A DNA stretch of 64,000 nucleotides from Rhodobacterales bacterium RIFCSPHIGHO2_02_FULL_62_130 (GTDB lineage Bacteria; Pseudomonadota; Alphaproteobacteria; Rhodobacterales; Rhodobacteraceae): NCBI GenBank assembly GCA_001828855.1, contig MHZT01000048.1, positions 62,001 through 126,000 on the forward strand, given 5' to 3'. Of this stretch, positions 51,841-60,340 are shown piece by piece. The notes beneath the pieces are model-generated. The model did no database searches. It worked only from the letters and a program-made list of their open reading frames with translations, and was not told the DNA's origin. Positions within the stretch are counted from its first letter, which is position 1. Each line of letters starts with the position of its first letter. The position numbers and the translations under genes were made by a program.

Positions 51841-53418
51841 TCAATCCGCGAACAGGTAATCGGTGGCGGCAATCTCGCGCGCCTTGTCGAGCGGAATATC
51901 AAGAAACTCGGCCAAAGGCACGGTGTTTTCGCCCACGCTGGCGCTTTGCCGGATGCGCGACAGGTTCGGGAAACCGGCATCCCTGATGCGGTCGCCTTCA
52001 AACTTCACGTCATAGCGGATCGTGGGCAGCAATCTGTCGATGGTTTCCTGTGGCGTGCGTTCGCCTGCCAGACCCACCCGCTTGGCATGGCCGATCAGGT
52101 AGTCATCCGTGAAATCACACTCGATCTCCAGCAGGCGGACCTTGGCCTTGTCGTTGTAGAAATCCTGCATCAGATCGACCATCGCAGGGTCGATGCAGAA
52201 GATAAGCCGATCTGTCTGCCAGTAATCGAACAGCATCCGCACCAGCGCACGACGGTGGCGCGTGCGCTTTTCCAGCGTGGACTGGATGCCGCCCAGATCG
52301 GGCAGCCATGTGGTTTCCTCGTTAAACAGATAGTCCAGCGCGGGCAGGTTCGTCACTTGCCGCACCCGTTCCACCAACCGCTTGGCCACATGCCATTTCT
52401 TGCACGTCACCATCATCAGCGTGCGTTCGCGCCCCAGACTGCTTTCGGTCTCCCAGAAACGCGGCGCAAAGCGCCGGCCAATCCGGCCCCGCCCGGTCAG
52501 AAACTTGAACAGGCTGCGCCCTTCGTTCGAGATGCCGAACCGCACGGCTTCGGCCGCGTATAACTTGCCCAGACGGTCCTTCAGATCCTTGGCATCGGGG
52601 CTGATCTTGCGGGCGAACAAGTAATCCTGCGACAGCAGAAGATCGTAATGATCGTTGTAGAAGGTCACCGGCATGCCGTAATCGGTGAACATCAGGAAGG
52701 TCAGCGTGCGGGTCTGAATCTGATGCTCTGGCACCAGATGGCGCACAATGGTCTGAAAAAATGTCTCATCGGGAATCCATGTCGTGCGGAAAAACCGCAT
52801 GACATCCCGGCGCTTCTTGCAGAAATCAAGGACGGATTCGATGGTGCGGCGGCGCAGGCACCACCACTGGCTGCCGATCTGCATGGCGATATCGGCGGGA
52901 ACCTTGCGGGCAAGCCCCAGCTTTTCCTGCCATTTCATCGAGGCATAGAACAGCGCCTTGTTGTTGCGTTCGTTAAACCAGTGCCGGTAGATCAGGCGTT
53001 CTTCCTTGATGCCGGTCTTGATCCAGTCACTGTTGAAATAGTCAAAGCTTTCAATGTAGTCAGCCTCTTCCCGATCCAGAAAATCATGCGCGAATTCAGC
53101 GGATTTGATCGGCATGCAGTCGCCCGACAGCATGTAAAAGTGGGTCGCGCGCGGAAAGCTATCGACCGCAGCGCGCACGGCCAGCAGCGTCGCCTCGACC
53201 AAAGACCACTCACCCCAGCCGCATTTGGCGCGACGCTTGGTGAAGGTTACCGAGGTGTTGGCCGTAAGCGCGGTGCTGATCTTGTCAAAATCTGCCTGTC
53301 TGGCGCGGCCGTCAAAATGGATCGCGACAAAATCACCTGCCGCCGTCAGGCGCTGGGCCTGGGCGATGATCCCCTCGGGGTCTTTGTGGCAGAGCAGGAT
53401 ATAGGCGATTCTTGCCAT
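51841..53418 (-). CDS. Core-2/xylosyltransferase-like GT14 glycosyltransferase
   Basis: A 525-residue enzyme resembling the branching beta-1,6-GlcNAc-transferase/peptide O-xylosyltransferase family (GT14). The N-terminal half (about 1-250) has IAYILLCHKDPEGI, HFDGRARQADF, WGEWSLVEATLLAVRAAV, FYMLSGDCMPIKS and GSQWWCLRRRTIESVLDF, the order expected for the catalytic domain. The C-terminal half resembles a domain (DUF5928-like) found with alphaproteobacterial GT14 enzymes. It is cytoplasmic, with no signal or membrane segment. It is divergent from a sulfotransferase, which suggests a sulfated surface glycan. Confidence 0.85.
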   Translation of the reverse strand: MARIAYILLCHKDPEGIIAQAQRLTAAGDFVAIHFDGRARQADFDKISTALTANTSVTFTKRRAKCGWGEWSLVEATLLAVRAAVDSFPRATHFYMLSGDCMPIKSAEFAHDFLDREEADYIESFDYFNSDWIKTGIKEERLIYRHWFNERNNKALFYASMKWQEKLGLARKVPADIAMQIGSQWWCLRRRTIESVLDFCKKRRDVMRFFRTTWIPDETFFQTIVRHLVPEHQIQTRTLTFLMFTDYGMPVTFYNDHYDLLLSQDYLFARKISPDAKDLKDRLGKLYAAEAVRFGISNEGRSLFKFLTGRGRIGRRFAPRFWETESSLGRERTLMMVTCKKWHVAKRLVERVRQVTNLPALDYLFNEETTWLPDLGGIQSTLEKRTRHRRALVRMLFDYWQTDRLIFCIDPAMVDLMQDFYNDKAKVRLLEIECDFTDDYLIGHAKRVGLAGERTPQETIDRLLPTIRYDVKFEGDRIRDAGFPNLSRIRQSASVGENTVPLAEFLDIPLDKAREIAATDYLFAD

Positions 53419-53562
53419 TTCGGAAACATTCAGATCATAAACGAGTCATTGTTTCCCTTGATACCGTTAAGGGACATTGAAAAGACAGAGTTTGTTTGCT
53501 TTTTTATGCGCCAATGATCCTGCACGTCCTGAAAGCAGGCGGCGCGAAAATGGAGTATCAGT

Positions 53563-54381
53563 ATGGGCTTCCCCGGCACATGGATGACGGAAAGCGAAAG
53601 TGTGGTTTACCGCGTGGTGCCGAAATGCGCCTGCTCGACCATCGGGCAGATCATGTTCTACTCGGATCATGGCACATTTTTTGACGGCGATATCCATGAT
53701 GCCACCGCCGGCATGCATAAATGGGCGATGGAGGCGAGCCAGCCTTTGATCGAGGCGAATGTGAAAGCCCATAAATCCTATGCGTTTTCCTGCGTCCGCA
53801 ACCCTTACACGCGGATTCTGTCGTCGTTCTTCGACAAGATCTGCGGCATCCAGCGCAACGGGCGGCGCTATCGTGGCAATATGGTGCCTTTGCTGATCCA
53901 GAAATACGGCATCGAAGTGGGCGGCGATGACGGCAAGCAAGAGTTTGACCAGATCAAATCCTTTCGCCGGTTCCTTCTGTTTGCGCGTGACACCATCCGC
54001 TTCAAGAAGCCGATGGACCCCGATATCCACTGGTCGGCGATGGCGGGCCATGTCTCGACCTTTATCGTCAATGGCGGGCGCTATGACGACATTTTCTTCA
54101 CCGAGAAGTTCGATGAGGGCATGGGGCGGGTGCTGAAAAAGATCAAGACCAAGCACAAGGTCGATCTGAAGAAGATCCCCAGGTTCAACGAAAGCGAAGG
54201 CCACGGGCCGAAACGGCTGCATCCGGTGGAAGATTATTTCGACGATCTGTCGATGCATCTGATGTGGGAAATCTACAAACGCGATTTCCAACTGTTCAAA
54301 TATGATTTCGACAATCCGGGCAACAAGCTGCCGAAGTCCGAGGTTGATCTGGACGAGGTTCACGCCAAGCTGGGCGATTGA
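53563..54381 (+). CDS. Carbohydrate sulfotransferase, HNK-1/family-2 type
   Basis: A 272-residue cytoplasmic PAPS-dependent sulfotransferase. The 5'-phosphosulfate loop is VPKCACSTIGQIM near residues 19-31. The 3'-phosphate motif SCVRNPYTRILSSFFDK lies near 76-92. This matches the sulfotransferase family 2 of carbohydrate sulfotransferases such as HNK-1ST. TGGAG about 8 bases before the ATG is the likely ribosome-binding site. It is 144 bp from, and divergent to, the GT14 gene. It probably sulfates a glycan made by that enzyme. Confidence 0.85.
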   Translation: MGFPGTWMTESESVVYRVVPKCACSTIGQIMFYSDHGTFFDGDIHDATAGMHKWAMEASQPLIEANVKAHKSYAFSCVRNPYTRILSSFFDKICGIQRNGRRYRGNMVPLLIQKYGIEVGGDDGKQEFDQIKSFRRFLLFARDTIRFKKPMDPDIHWSAMAGHVSTFIVNGGRYDDIFFTEKFDEGMGRVLKKIKTKHKVDLKKIPRFNESEGHGPKRLHPVEDYFDDLSMHLMWEIYKRDFQLFKYDFDNPGNKLPKSEVDLDEVHAKLGD

Positions 54382-54445
54382 CGCCCGCAAAGGTGATCCA
54401 GCGGCGGCGCGCAGGCGCGCCATTGCTTTTTGAAGAGCGAAGGAA

Positions 54446-54462
54446 GGGGGCTTTCAGCCCCC
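54446..54462. other. Hairpin after the sulfotransferase gene
   Basis: GGGGGCT and AGCCCCC pair around a TTC loop between the convergent sulfotransferase and quinone oxidoreductase genes. No T run follows. Confidence 0.6.
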
Positions 54463-54483
54463 TCGGCGCGGCGCGCCTCACCC

Positions 54484-54511
54484 CCTGAGAGTATTTCGGC
54501 CAAGATGAAGG
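54484..54511. repeat. Family 2 half-element
   Basis: GAGAGTATTTCGGCCAAGATGAAG (split) matches the inverted left module of family 2 (GAGTATTTGAGCCAAGATGAA at 60402-60422). Only this half is present, ending at the quinone oxidoreductase stop codon. Confidence 0.7.
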
Positions 54512-54512
54512 G

Positions 54513-55505
54513 TCAGGTTTCGACCTTCATCACGATCTTGCCGACATGGCCCGAGCTTTCCAACCGCCAGTGGGCGGCGGGGGCTTCGGTGAGGGGGTAT
54601 TCGCTATCGATCACCACTTTGAAGGCACCGCGGGCGATCATCGGCCAGACGTGGCGTTCGACCTCTGCCGCGATGCGGGCCTTGGACTGATCGGATTGCG
54701 GGCGCAGGGTTGATCCGGTGATGGTCAGGCGGCGCATCATCACTTCGGCGAAGTTAAGTTCAACCTTGGGGCCTTGCAGGAAAGCGATCTGCACAAGGCG
54801 GCCATCATCGGCCAAGGCCTTGACGTTACGGGGCAGATAGGGGCCGCCGACCATATCGAGGATCAGATCGAAACCGCCCAGCTTTTTCGCCTCGTCCAGA
54901 AAATCCTCGCTCCGGTAGTTGAAGCAGCGTTCCGCGCCAAGCGCCTCGCAGGCGCGGCATTTGTCATCGGTGCCGGCGGTGGCGAAGACGCGGGCGCCAA
55001 GGGCGCGGGCGATCTGGATGGCGGTTGTGCCGATGCCGGAGGAGCCGCCATGCACCAAGAACCGCTCTCCGGCCTTCAATCCGCCGCGCATCACCACGTT
55101 GGACCAAACGGTAAAGCAGGTTTCCGGCAGGCAGGCCGCTTCGCGTAGCGACAGGCCTTCGGGGATCGGCAGGGCGTGGGACTCGTGGCAGGCAGCGTAT
55201 TCGGCATAGCCGCCACCGGGCAGCAGGGCGCAGACCTTGTCACCGATCTGCCAGCGCGTCACGCCCGGACCCGTGGCGACCACCGTTCCTGCCCCCTCCA
55301 GCCCCGGCAGCGGCGAGGCACTGGCGGGCGGCGCATAGGAGCCTGCGCGTTGCAGGGCATCGGGGCGGTTTACACCTGCATAGGCAAGCCGGATGATGAT
55401 CTGGCCGTGGCCGGGAACAGGCACCGGCACCGAAACAGGTTTCAGCACATCCGGCGCACCGGGGGCCGAGATTTCCATTGCCAGCATGGACGAGGTCAGG
55501 GTCAT
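54513..55505 (-). CDS. NAD(P)H-quinone oxidoreductase (MDR family, PIG3-like)
   Basis: A 330-residue medium-chain dehydrogenase without the structural-zinc cysteine cluster, so of the quinone-reductase type. GVNRPDALQRAG, PGLEGAGTV and the cofactor loop VHGGSSGIGTTAIQIARALGARV are clear. FNYRSEDF and DMVGGPYLPRNVKAL are typical of the TP53I3/PIG3 branch. It starts 12 bp after the coq9 stop on the same strand, and a quinone substrate would fit that pairing. Confidence 0.87.
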   Translation of the reverse strand: MTLTSSMLAMEISAPGAPDVLKPVSVPVPVPGHGQIIIRLAYAGVNRPDALQRAGSYAPPASASPLPGLEGAGTVVATGPGVTRWQIGDKVCALLPGGGYAEYAACHESHALPIPEGLSLREAACLPETCFTVWSNVVMRGGLKAGERFLVHGGSSGIGTTAIQIARALGARVFATAGTDDKCRACEALGAERCFNYRSEDFLDEAKKLGGFDLILDMVGGPYLPRNVKALADDGRLVQIAFLQGPKVELNFAEVMMRRLTITGSTLRPQSDQSKARIAAEVERHVWPMIARGAFKVVIDSEYPLTEAPAAHWRLESSGHVGKIVMKVET

Positions 55506-55517
55506 GGGACGGGTCTT

Positions 55518-56204
55518 TCAGTTCGCGTTATGGCCGGGCAGGTCGTTGCGCTGTTCCGACGCATGAACCCGTTCCAGAATCTTGAGCGGGCCGCGCAGCA
55601 GCGCCTTGCCCAAAGGATTGTCGCGCAGGCCAGCCTTGGCCTTCTCGATCTGCATCACATTGTCGATGCGGCGGTCAAGAAAGGCCCATGTGTCGGCATC
55701 GCCCTCGCTGGTATCGCCCAGCCAGAACAGCACGGTGGCGGCATAGACAGCCGAAAGGGTGGCGCGTTTGGTATACCAGTTCAGATCGCGCGAGCTGTCA
55801 CCCAATGCGGCCCAGATCGCATCGGCGCTGCCCCAGATCAGGCGGCTGCCTTCCAGCGCATGATTGGGCAGGCCGAACAGCGCCGATCCGCGCCGCACCA
55901 GTTCTTTATCCGCGACTTGCAAGCGCAGGCGTACCGCCAGCGCAATCCGGTCCCTGATCCGCAGCCCGGCTTTGTCGATGCGGTCATAGGTCTCTCGCAT
56001 CGCAGCATCGCCGCGCAGATGATAGGCCACGGCCAGATCGATGCCGCCGCGCGGGAACAGGGCAGCCCCCAACCCCGCTGCCACCCCCGAATCAGCCAGC
56101 GCCGCCTGAAAGGTCAGCGCCGACCAGCCGTCAAAGGGCGCGTGGCCGAGACTTGCATCCAAAATCAGGTCTTTTGCCCGCTCTGTAGAGTTTTCGCTCT
56201 GCAT
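55518..56204 (-). CDS. coq9: COQ9 family protein (ubiquinone synthesis)
   Basis: A 228-residue homologue of COQ9, which binds lipid intermediates and helps the Coq7 hydroxylase in ubiquinone synthesis. The TetR-like N-terminus LILDASLGHAPFDGWSALTFQAALADSG is followed by LRIRDRIALAVRLRL and ALFGLPNHALEGSRLIWGSADAIWAALGDSSRDLNWYTKR, in order, as in alphaproteobacterial COQ9. AGGA precedes ATG 56204. It leads the quinone oxidoreductase gene. Confidence 0.9.
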   Translation of the reverse strand: MQSENSTERAKDLILDASLGHAPFDGWSALTFQAALADSGVAAGLGAALFPRGGIDLAVAYHLRGDAAMRETYDRIDKAGLRIRDRIALAVRLRLQVADKELVRRGSALFGLPNHALEGSRLIWGSADAIWAALGDSSRDLNWYTKRATLSAVYAATVLFWLGDTSEGDADTWAFLDRRIDNVMQIEKAKAGLRDNPLGKALLRGPLKILERVHASEQRNDLPGHNAN

Positions 56205-56291
56205 TTCCTGCCCTCTCCGCCTGAACCGTAGACAAGCCCGCGCCCCTTTGCTATGGGCCACGAGCCTGCACATTCAGTGCAACTCTAACTT

Positions 56292-56311
56292 AGGAAGGTG
56301 GTGACAACCAC
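56292..56311 (+). promoter_or_regulatory. rpsU ribosome-binding site with intervening mini-hairpin
   Basis: The Shine-Dalgarno AGGAAGG (56292-56298) is about 13 bases from the ATG. GTGGT (56298-56302) and ACCAC (56307-56311) can pair around GACA in between. The hairpin would shorten the effective spacing and could gate initiation of S21. Confidence 0.55.
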
Positions 56312-56518
56312 ATGCAGGTCAGCGTCCGCGACAATAACGTCGAGCAAGCCCTTCGGGCCCTCAAGAAAAAGCTCCAGCGCGAAGGCGTGTTCCGCGAAAT
56401 GAAGCTCAAGCAACATTTCGAGAAGCCCTCCGTCAAAAAAGCCCGTGAGCAAGCCGAAGCCGTTCGCCGTGCAAGGAAACTTGCGCGCAAAAAGCTTCAG
56501 CGTGAAGGCGGTCTTTAA
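56312..56518 (+). CDS. rpsU: 30S ribosomal protein S21
   Basis: A 68-residue basic protein of the small ribosomal subunit: [21 protein letters not shown] at the start and [21 protein letters not shown] at the end, both typical of S21. S21 contacts the anti-Shine-Dalgarno end of 16S rRNA and promotes initiation. It is monocistronic here, with a terminator about 90 bp after the stop. Confidence 0.96.
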   Translation: MQVSVRDNNVEQALRALKKKLQREGVFREMKLKQHFEKPSVKKAREQAEAVRRARKLARKKLQREGGL

Positions 56519-56601
56519 TCGTTTTTGCAGCTTGCTGCGAAAGACGTAAGCGAAAGCTTAAGACGTTTGCGACACTGGGGTAGCGATACCCAACCCGATT
56601 G

Positions 56602-56634
56602 ACCCCCGCCCTGTATTGGTCGGGGGTTTTTCTT
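56602..56634 (+). terminator. Rho-independent terminator after rpsU
   Basis: ACCCCCG and CGGGGGT, extended by CC/GG, pair around a short loop and are followed by a T run with one C. It abuts the stop codon of the convergent Lrp gene. The 56519-56600 stretch before it shows nothing else I can identify. Confidence 0.88.
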
Positions 56635-57098
56635 TAGACCGCCAGCGCTGTGGTCTTCACCACTGTCCGCAACGCGAAAGACGATTGCATCTGCCGCACG
56701 CCGGGCAGGCGCGAGAGGTGCTGGCGGTGGATGCGGGCGAAATCCTCGGTGTCTTGCGCCATGATCTTGATCAGGTAATCCGCCGTCCCTGCCATCAGGT
56801 GACATTCCAGAATATCCGGCACGCGCGCAACCTCGCGCTCAAAGGCGTCCAGCAGGTCTTCGGCCTGACTTTGCAGAGTGATTTCCACGAAAACCGTGGT
56901 GGGCCGCCCCATCTTGCGCGTATCCAGCAGCGCCACATAGGACGCGATAAACCCGTCCTCCTCCAGACGTTGCACCCGTCTGTGACAGGCCGACGGCGAC
57001 AGGTTCACCCGCTCCGACAGATCGGCATTGGTGATGCGGCCATCTTTTTGCAGCACACCCAGAATGCGGCGGTCGGTGGCGTCAAGATCCGAGGTCAT
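56634..57098 (-). CDS. Lrp/AsnC-family regulator, probable alanine dehydrogenase activator
   Basis: A 154-residue transcription regulator. The N-terminal helix-turn-helix (about 5-60) has LDATDRRILGVLQKDGRITNADLSERVNLSPSACHRRVQRLEEDG, read in parts. The C-terminal ligand-binding RAM domain (about 65-150) has ECHLMAGTADYLIKIMAQD. It is divergent from ald with 141 bp between, the usual layout for the AldR/Lrp-type activator of alanine dehydrogenase. Alanine or leucine is the likely effector. Confidence 0.9.
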   Translation of the reverse strand: MTSDLDATDRRILGVLQKDGRITNADLSERVNLSPSACHRRVQRLEEDGFIASYVALLDTRKMGRPTTVFVEITLQSQAEDLLDAFEREVARVPDILECHLMAGTADYLIKIMAQDTEDFARIHRQHLSRLPGVRQMQSSFALRTVVKTTALAV

Positions 57099-57122
57099 GG
57101 TGATTTCTTCGATGAATAGGGG

Positions 57123-57146
57123 CTTTGACGCTTGAATATATCAAAG
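57123..57146. promoter_or_regulatory. Candidate Lrp operator upstream of ald
   Basis: CTTTGA (57123-57128) and TCAAAG (57141-57146) are an exact inverted repeat with a 12-base AT-rich spacer, inside the 141-bp divergent region. It has the size and composition of an Lrp-type site. Assignment to the adjacent regulator is inferred. Confidence 0.5.
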
Positions 57147-57239
57147 GCAGTCTATCAGGCCACAGAAATTTCAAAGCATCTGCAACGAAACTGCGCCACG
57201 CTTTGCGGTAAGGACAGCAAGTCCATCAGGGAGAGAGCT

Positions 57240-58358
57240 ATGAAAATCGGTTGCCCGAAAGAGATCAAACCGCAGGAATTTCGCGTCGGCATGACGCCCA
57301 ACGCCGCGCGTGAGGCCGTGAATGCAGGCCACACTGTCTATATCGAAACCGGGGCCGGGGTTGGGGCCGGGTTCTCGGATGCCGATTATGTCGCGGCAGG
57401 GGCCAAGATCATCGCCACTGCCGAGGAAGTTTTCTCGATTTCCGAGATGATCGTGAAGGTCAAGGAACCGCAACCGGTCGAGCGTGCGCGTCTGCGCGAA
57501 GGCCAGCTTCTGTTCACCTATCTGCACCTTGCGCCCGATCCCGAGCAAACCGCCGATCTGCTGGCCTCGGGCGTGACCGCGATTGCCTATGAAACCGTGA
57601 CCGATGATCGCGGCGGTCTGCCGCTTCTGGCCCCGATGTCCGAGGTTGCGGGCCGTCTGGCACCGCAGGTCGGGGCGTGGACGCTGCAAAAGGCCAATGG
57701 CGGGCGCGGGGTGTTGATGGGCGGCGTTCCGGGGGTTCTGCCAGCCAAGGTTCTGGTGATCGGGGGCGGGGTGGTCGGCACCCATGCCGCGAAAATCAGC
57801 GCAGGCATGGGCGCGGATGTGACGGTTCTGGACCGCTCGGTCAACCGTCTGCGCTATCTGGATGATGTCTTCGGTGGCCAGTTCAAGAATGCCTATGCCG
57901 ATGCCGCGACCACGATCGAGCTTGCCCGTCAGGCCGATATGATCATCGGCGCGGTGCTGATTCCGGGTGCTGCTGCACCGAAGCTGATCTCGAAGGCGCA
58001 GCTTTCCGAACTCAAACCCGGCGCGGCGCTTGTGGACGTGGCGATTGACCAAGGCGGTTGCTTTGAGACCAGCCGTGCCACCACGCACCAAGACCCGATC
58101 TATGAGGTCGATGGCATCATGCATTATTGCGTTGCCAACATGCCGGGGGCGGTTGCCCGTACCTCGACGCTGGCCCTTGGCAATGCGACCATGCCTTTCA
58201 TGCTGGCACTCGCCAACAAGGGCTGGAAAAAGGCCTGCGCTGACGACAAACATCTGTTGGCGGGCCTGAACACCCATGCCGGCAAGCTGACCTATGCCGC
58301 CGTCGGCGTGGCACTTGGGTTGCCGACGATCTCGGCCGCCGACGCTCTGAAAATCTAA
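57240..58358 (+). CDS. ald: Alanine dehydrogenase
   Basis: Catalyses the reversible oxidative deamination of L-alanine to pyruvate and ammonia with NAD. The 372-residue protein has Arg15 in FRVGMTP, Lys75 in VKVKEP, and His96 in TYLHLAPDP. The NAD loop is [27 protein letters not shown]. Asp270 is in VDVAIDQGG. The ATG at 57240 follows AGGGAGAGAG. It is divergent from its likely Lrp-type regulator. An MsrQ-like gene follows after 55 bp. Confidence 0.96.
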   Translation: MKIGCPKEIKPQEFRVGMTPNAAREAVNAGHTVYIETGAGVGAGFSDADYVAAGAKIIATAEEVFSISEMIVKVKEPQPVERARLREGQLLFTYLHLAPDPEQTADLLASGVTAIAYETVTDDRGGLPLLAPMSEVAGRLAPQVGAWTLQKANGGRGVLMGGVPGVLPAKVLVIGGGVVGTHAAKISAGMGADVTVLDRSVNRLRYLDDVFGGQFKNAYADAATTIELARQADMIIGAVLIPGAAAPKLISKAQLSELKPGAALVDVAIDQGGCFETSRATTHQDPIYEVDGIMHYCVANMPGAVARTSTLALGNATMPFMLALANKGWKKACADDKHLLAGLNTHAGKLTYAAVGVALGLPTISAADALKI

Positions 58359-58413
58359 CCGACGGAAAACCGCCGCGCGGACGTATCACCTTCGACACAA
58401 CACCGAGGATGAT

Positions 58414-59010
58414 ATGTTCGCGCGGATTTCCCCCTACTGGCTTTGGCTGGTGCTTGCCCTTCCCGCCTTGGGAATGATTTCTCCGTTTTTCGACGAAAAC
58501 ACCCGCGCCCTGCGTGGTGTGATCCATGGGTCGGGCGAGTTTGCCGCCCGTTTCATGATTATCTCGATGATGGCAACGCCACTTCTGATGCTGACCAAAG
58601 GCAGCCGCTTTGCCCGCTGGCTGCGCGCCAACCGCCGCTATTTCGGTGTGGCAGCCTTTGCCTATGCCGCCGTGCATACGCTGGCCTATGTGCTGGGCGA
58701 GGCTTCGGTGGCGAAAATCCTGTCAGAAGCCACACGGTTTGATATGGCAACCGGATGGTTGGCCTTCCTGATCTTTATCCCGCTGGTAGCCACCTCGATG
58801 GATTACGCCGTGCGGGCGCTGGGGACATGGTGGAAGCCGGTGCAACGCTGGACCTATGCGGCGGCAGTGCTGACGCTGCTGCACTGGGCCAGCCTGCATA
58901 ACTGGAACGGCTGGCCGCCCGCTGCGGTGCATTTCGCGCCGCTGGCCGCCCTGACGTTGTATCGGCTGTGGTGGACCTATCTGCGGGTGCGCCCGTTGCG
59001 GACCGCCTGA
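58414..59010 (+). CDS. MsrQ-like/ferric reductase transmembrane haem protein
   Basis: A 198-residue membrane protein with about six helices and conserved histidines (in RGVIHGSGEFAARF, AAVHTLAYVLGE and TLLHWASLHNW) suitable for haem b. It resembles the ferric-reductase-like transmembrane family that includes MsrQ, the haem partner of the periplasmic methionine sulfoxide reductase MsrP. No msrP is adjacent, so the electron acceptor is uncertain. A terminator separates it from convergent mscL. Confidence 0.8.
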   Translation: MFARISPYWLWLVLALPALGMISPFFDENTRALRGVIHGSGEFAARFMIISMMATPLLMLTKGSRFARWLRANRRYFGVAAFAYAAVHTLAYVLGEASVAKILSEATRFDMATGWLAFLIFIPLVATSMDYAVRALGTWWKPVQRWTYAAAVLTLLHWASLHNWNGWPPAAVHFAPLAALTLYRLWWTYLRVRPLRTA

Positions 59011-59015
59011 CGCAA

Positions 59016-59049
59016 AACGGCCCCTCGCATCCGGGGGGCCGCCTCTTTT
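59016..59049. terminator. Terminator between the MsrQ-like gene and mscL
   Basis: CGGCCCC (59018-59024) pairs with GGGGCCG (59035-59041) around a 10-base loop. CAAAA precedes and CTCTTTTC follows, so it could act in both directions. Confidence 0.75.
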
Positions 59050-59055
59050 CGGCGC

Positions 59056-59484
59056 TTATTTCTTCAAGGCCGCCAGAATGTCTTTCAGCAGATCCAACTC
59101 GGTCGGCCCCGCCGGAACTGCCGCCGCCGCGGCGGCAGCCTCTTTCTTGGCGGTGGCGTCTTTCAGCTTGTTCACCGCCTTCACCAGCAGGAACACCACC
59201 CAGGCGATGATCAGGAAATTGATCACGGCGGTGATGAAGGCACCATAAGCAAACACCGGCACGCCTGCCTCTTTGGCCGCCGCCAATGTCGCGGGTGCAG
59301 TCCCGGACAGGTCGATAAACAGGTTCGAGAAATCAACCCCGCCGGTAATCAGACCAATGATCGGGTTGATCAGATCCCCGACCAAAGAATTGACAATGGC
59401 GGTAAACGCCGCGCCAATGATGATACCAACTGCCAGATCAACGACATTGCCCTTTGCAATGAAGGCTTTGAATTCATTAAGCAT
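59056..59484 (-). CDS. mscL: Large-conductance mechanosensitive channel MscL
   Basis: Emergency pressure-release channel of the inner membrane. The 142-residue protein has [31 protein letters not shown] at the start (first helix), [18 protein letters not shown] as the second helix and a C-terminal helix ending [13 protein letters not shown]. An alanine run (in the [14 protein letters not shown] region) lies before the C-terminal bundle. No neighbour suggests a specific regulator. Confidence 0.95.
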   Translation of the reverse strand: MLNEFKAFIAKGNVVDLAVGIIIGAAFTAIVNSLVGDLINPIIGLITGGVDFSNLFIDLSGTAPATLAAAKEAGVPVFAYGAFITAVINFLIIAWVVFLLVKAVNKLKDATAKKEAAAAAAAVPAGPTELDLLKDILAALKK

Positions 59485-59633
59485 TATGCTGTCCCTTTTC
59501 TACGTCCACCACTTCGGGCGGGTTTCATCTGCACAAACGCACAGACGCGCGCAAAGGGTTGCACAAGGACGGTGCTTTTTCACGGGGAATTTTCGGCTAT
59601 CTAGTCAATTGTGACCCTCAGAGGAGCATCCCC

Positions 59634-60329
59634 TTGACCGACCTGTCCGATTTTCCGATCACCAAACGCTGGCCTCCGCGTCACCCCGATGCGATCCAGC
59701 TTTATTCGCTGGCTACCCCCAATGGCGTCAAAATCTCGATTGCGCTGGAAGAATTGGGCCTGCCCTATGACGCGCACCTGATCGATTTTGCCACCCATGA
59801 CCAGACCAGCCCCGAGTTCCTCTCGCTGAACCCCAATAACAAAATCCCCGCGATCATCGATCCGAACGGGCCGGGGGGCAAACCGCTCGCGCTGTTCGAA
59901 AGTGGGGCGATCCTGATCTATCTGGCAGAAAAGGCAGGGAAACTTCTGCCCTCAGAGAACCGCTACGAAGTGCTGCAATGGTTGATGTTCCAGATGGGTG
60001 GCATCGGTCCGATGTTCGGCCAGTTGGGCTATTTCCATATCTACGCTGGTAAGGACATCGAAGATCCGCGCCCGAAAGAACGCTTCCGCGCCGAATCCGA
60101 ACGCCTGCTGCGCGTGCTGGATACCGCGCTTGAGGGGCGTGAGTGGATCGCGGGCGACTATTCGATTGCCGACATCGCCATCGCGCCTTGGGTCCGCAAC
60201 CTGCGCGACCATTACAAAGCGGGCGAGATCACCCGCCTGCCCGAGCGCGCCAATGTTCTGGCCTATCTGGACCGCTTCCTTGCCCGCCCCGCCGTGGTCA
60301 AAGGGCTGACGGTTCCTGGCCGCGCCTGA
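59634..60329 (+). CDS. Glutathione S-transferase, Nu class (YfcG-like)
   Basis: A 231-residue glutathione-dependent disulfide reductase-like enzyme. The thioredoxin-like N-domain has LYSLATPNGVKISIALEELGLPYDAHLIDF and LNPNNKIPAIIDPNGPGG, and the motif LFESGAILIYLAEKAG binds glutathione. The pattern matches YfcG/Ure2p-like proteins. The start is TTG at 59634, preceded by GAGGAG at a good distance; no ATG fits the family N-terminus. A large family 2 palindrome follows. Confidence 0.88.
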   Translation: MTDLSDFPITKRWPPRHPDAIQLYSLATPNGVKISIALEELGLPYDAHLIDFATHDQTSPEFLSLNPNNKIPAIIDPNGPGGKPLALFESGAILIYLAEKAGKLLPSENRYEVLQWLMFQMGGIGPMFGQLGYFHIYAGKDIEDPRPKERFRAESERLLRVLDTALEGREWIAGDYSIADIAIAPWVRNLRDHYKAGEITRLPERANVLAYLDRFLARPAVVKGLTVPGRA

Positions 60330-60340
60330 TCTTGGGCGGT

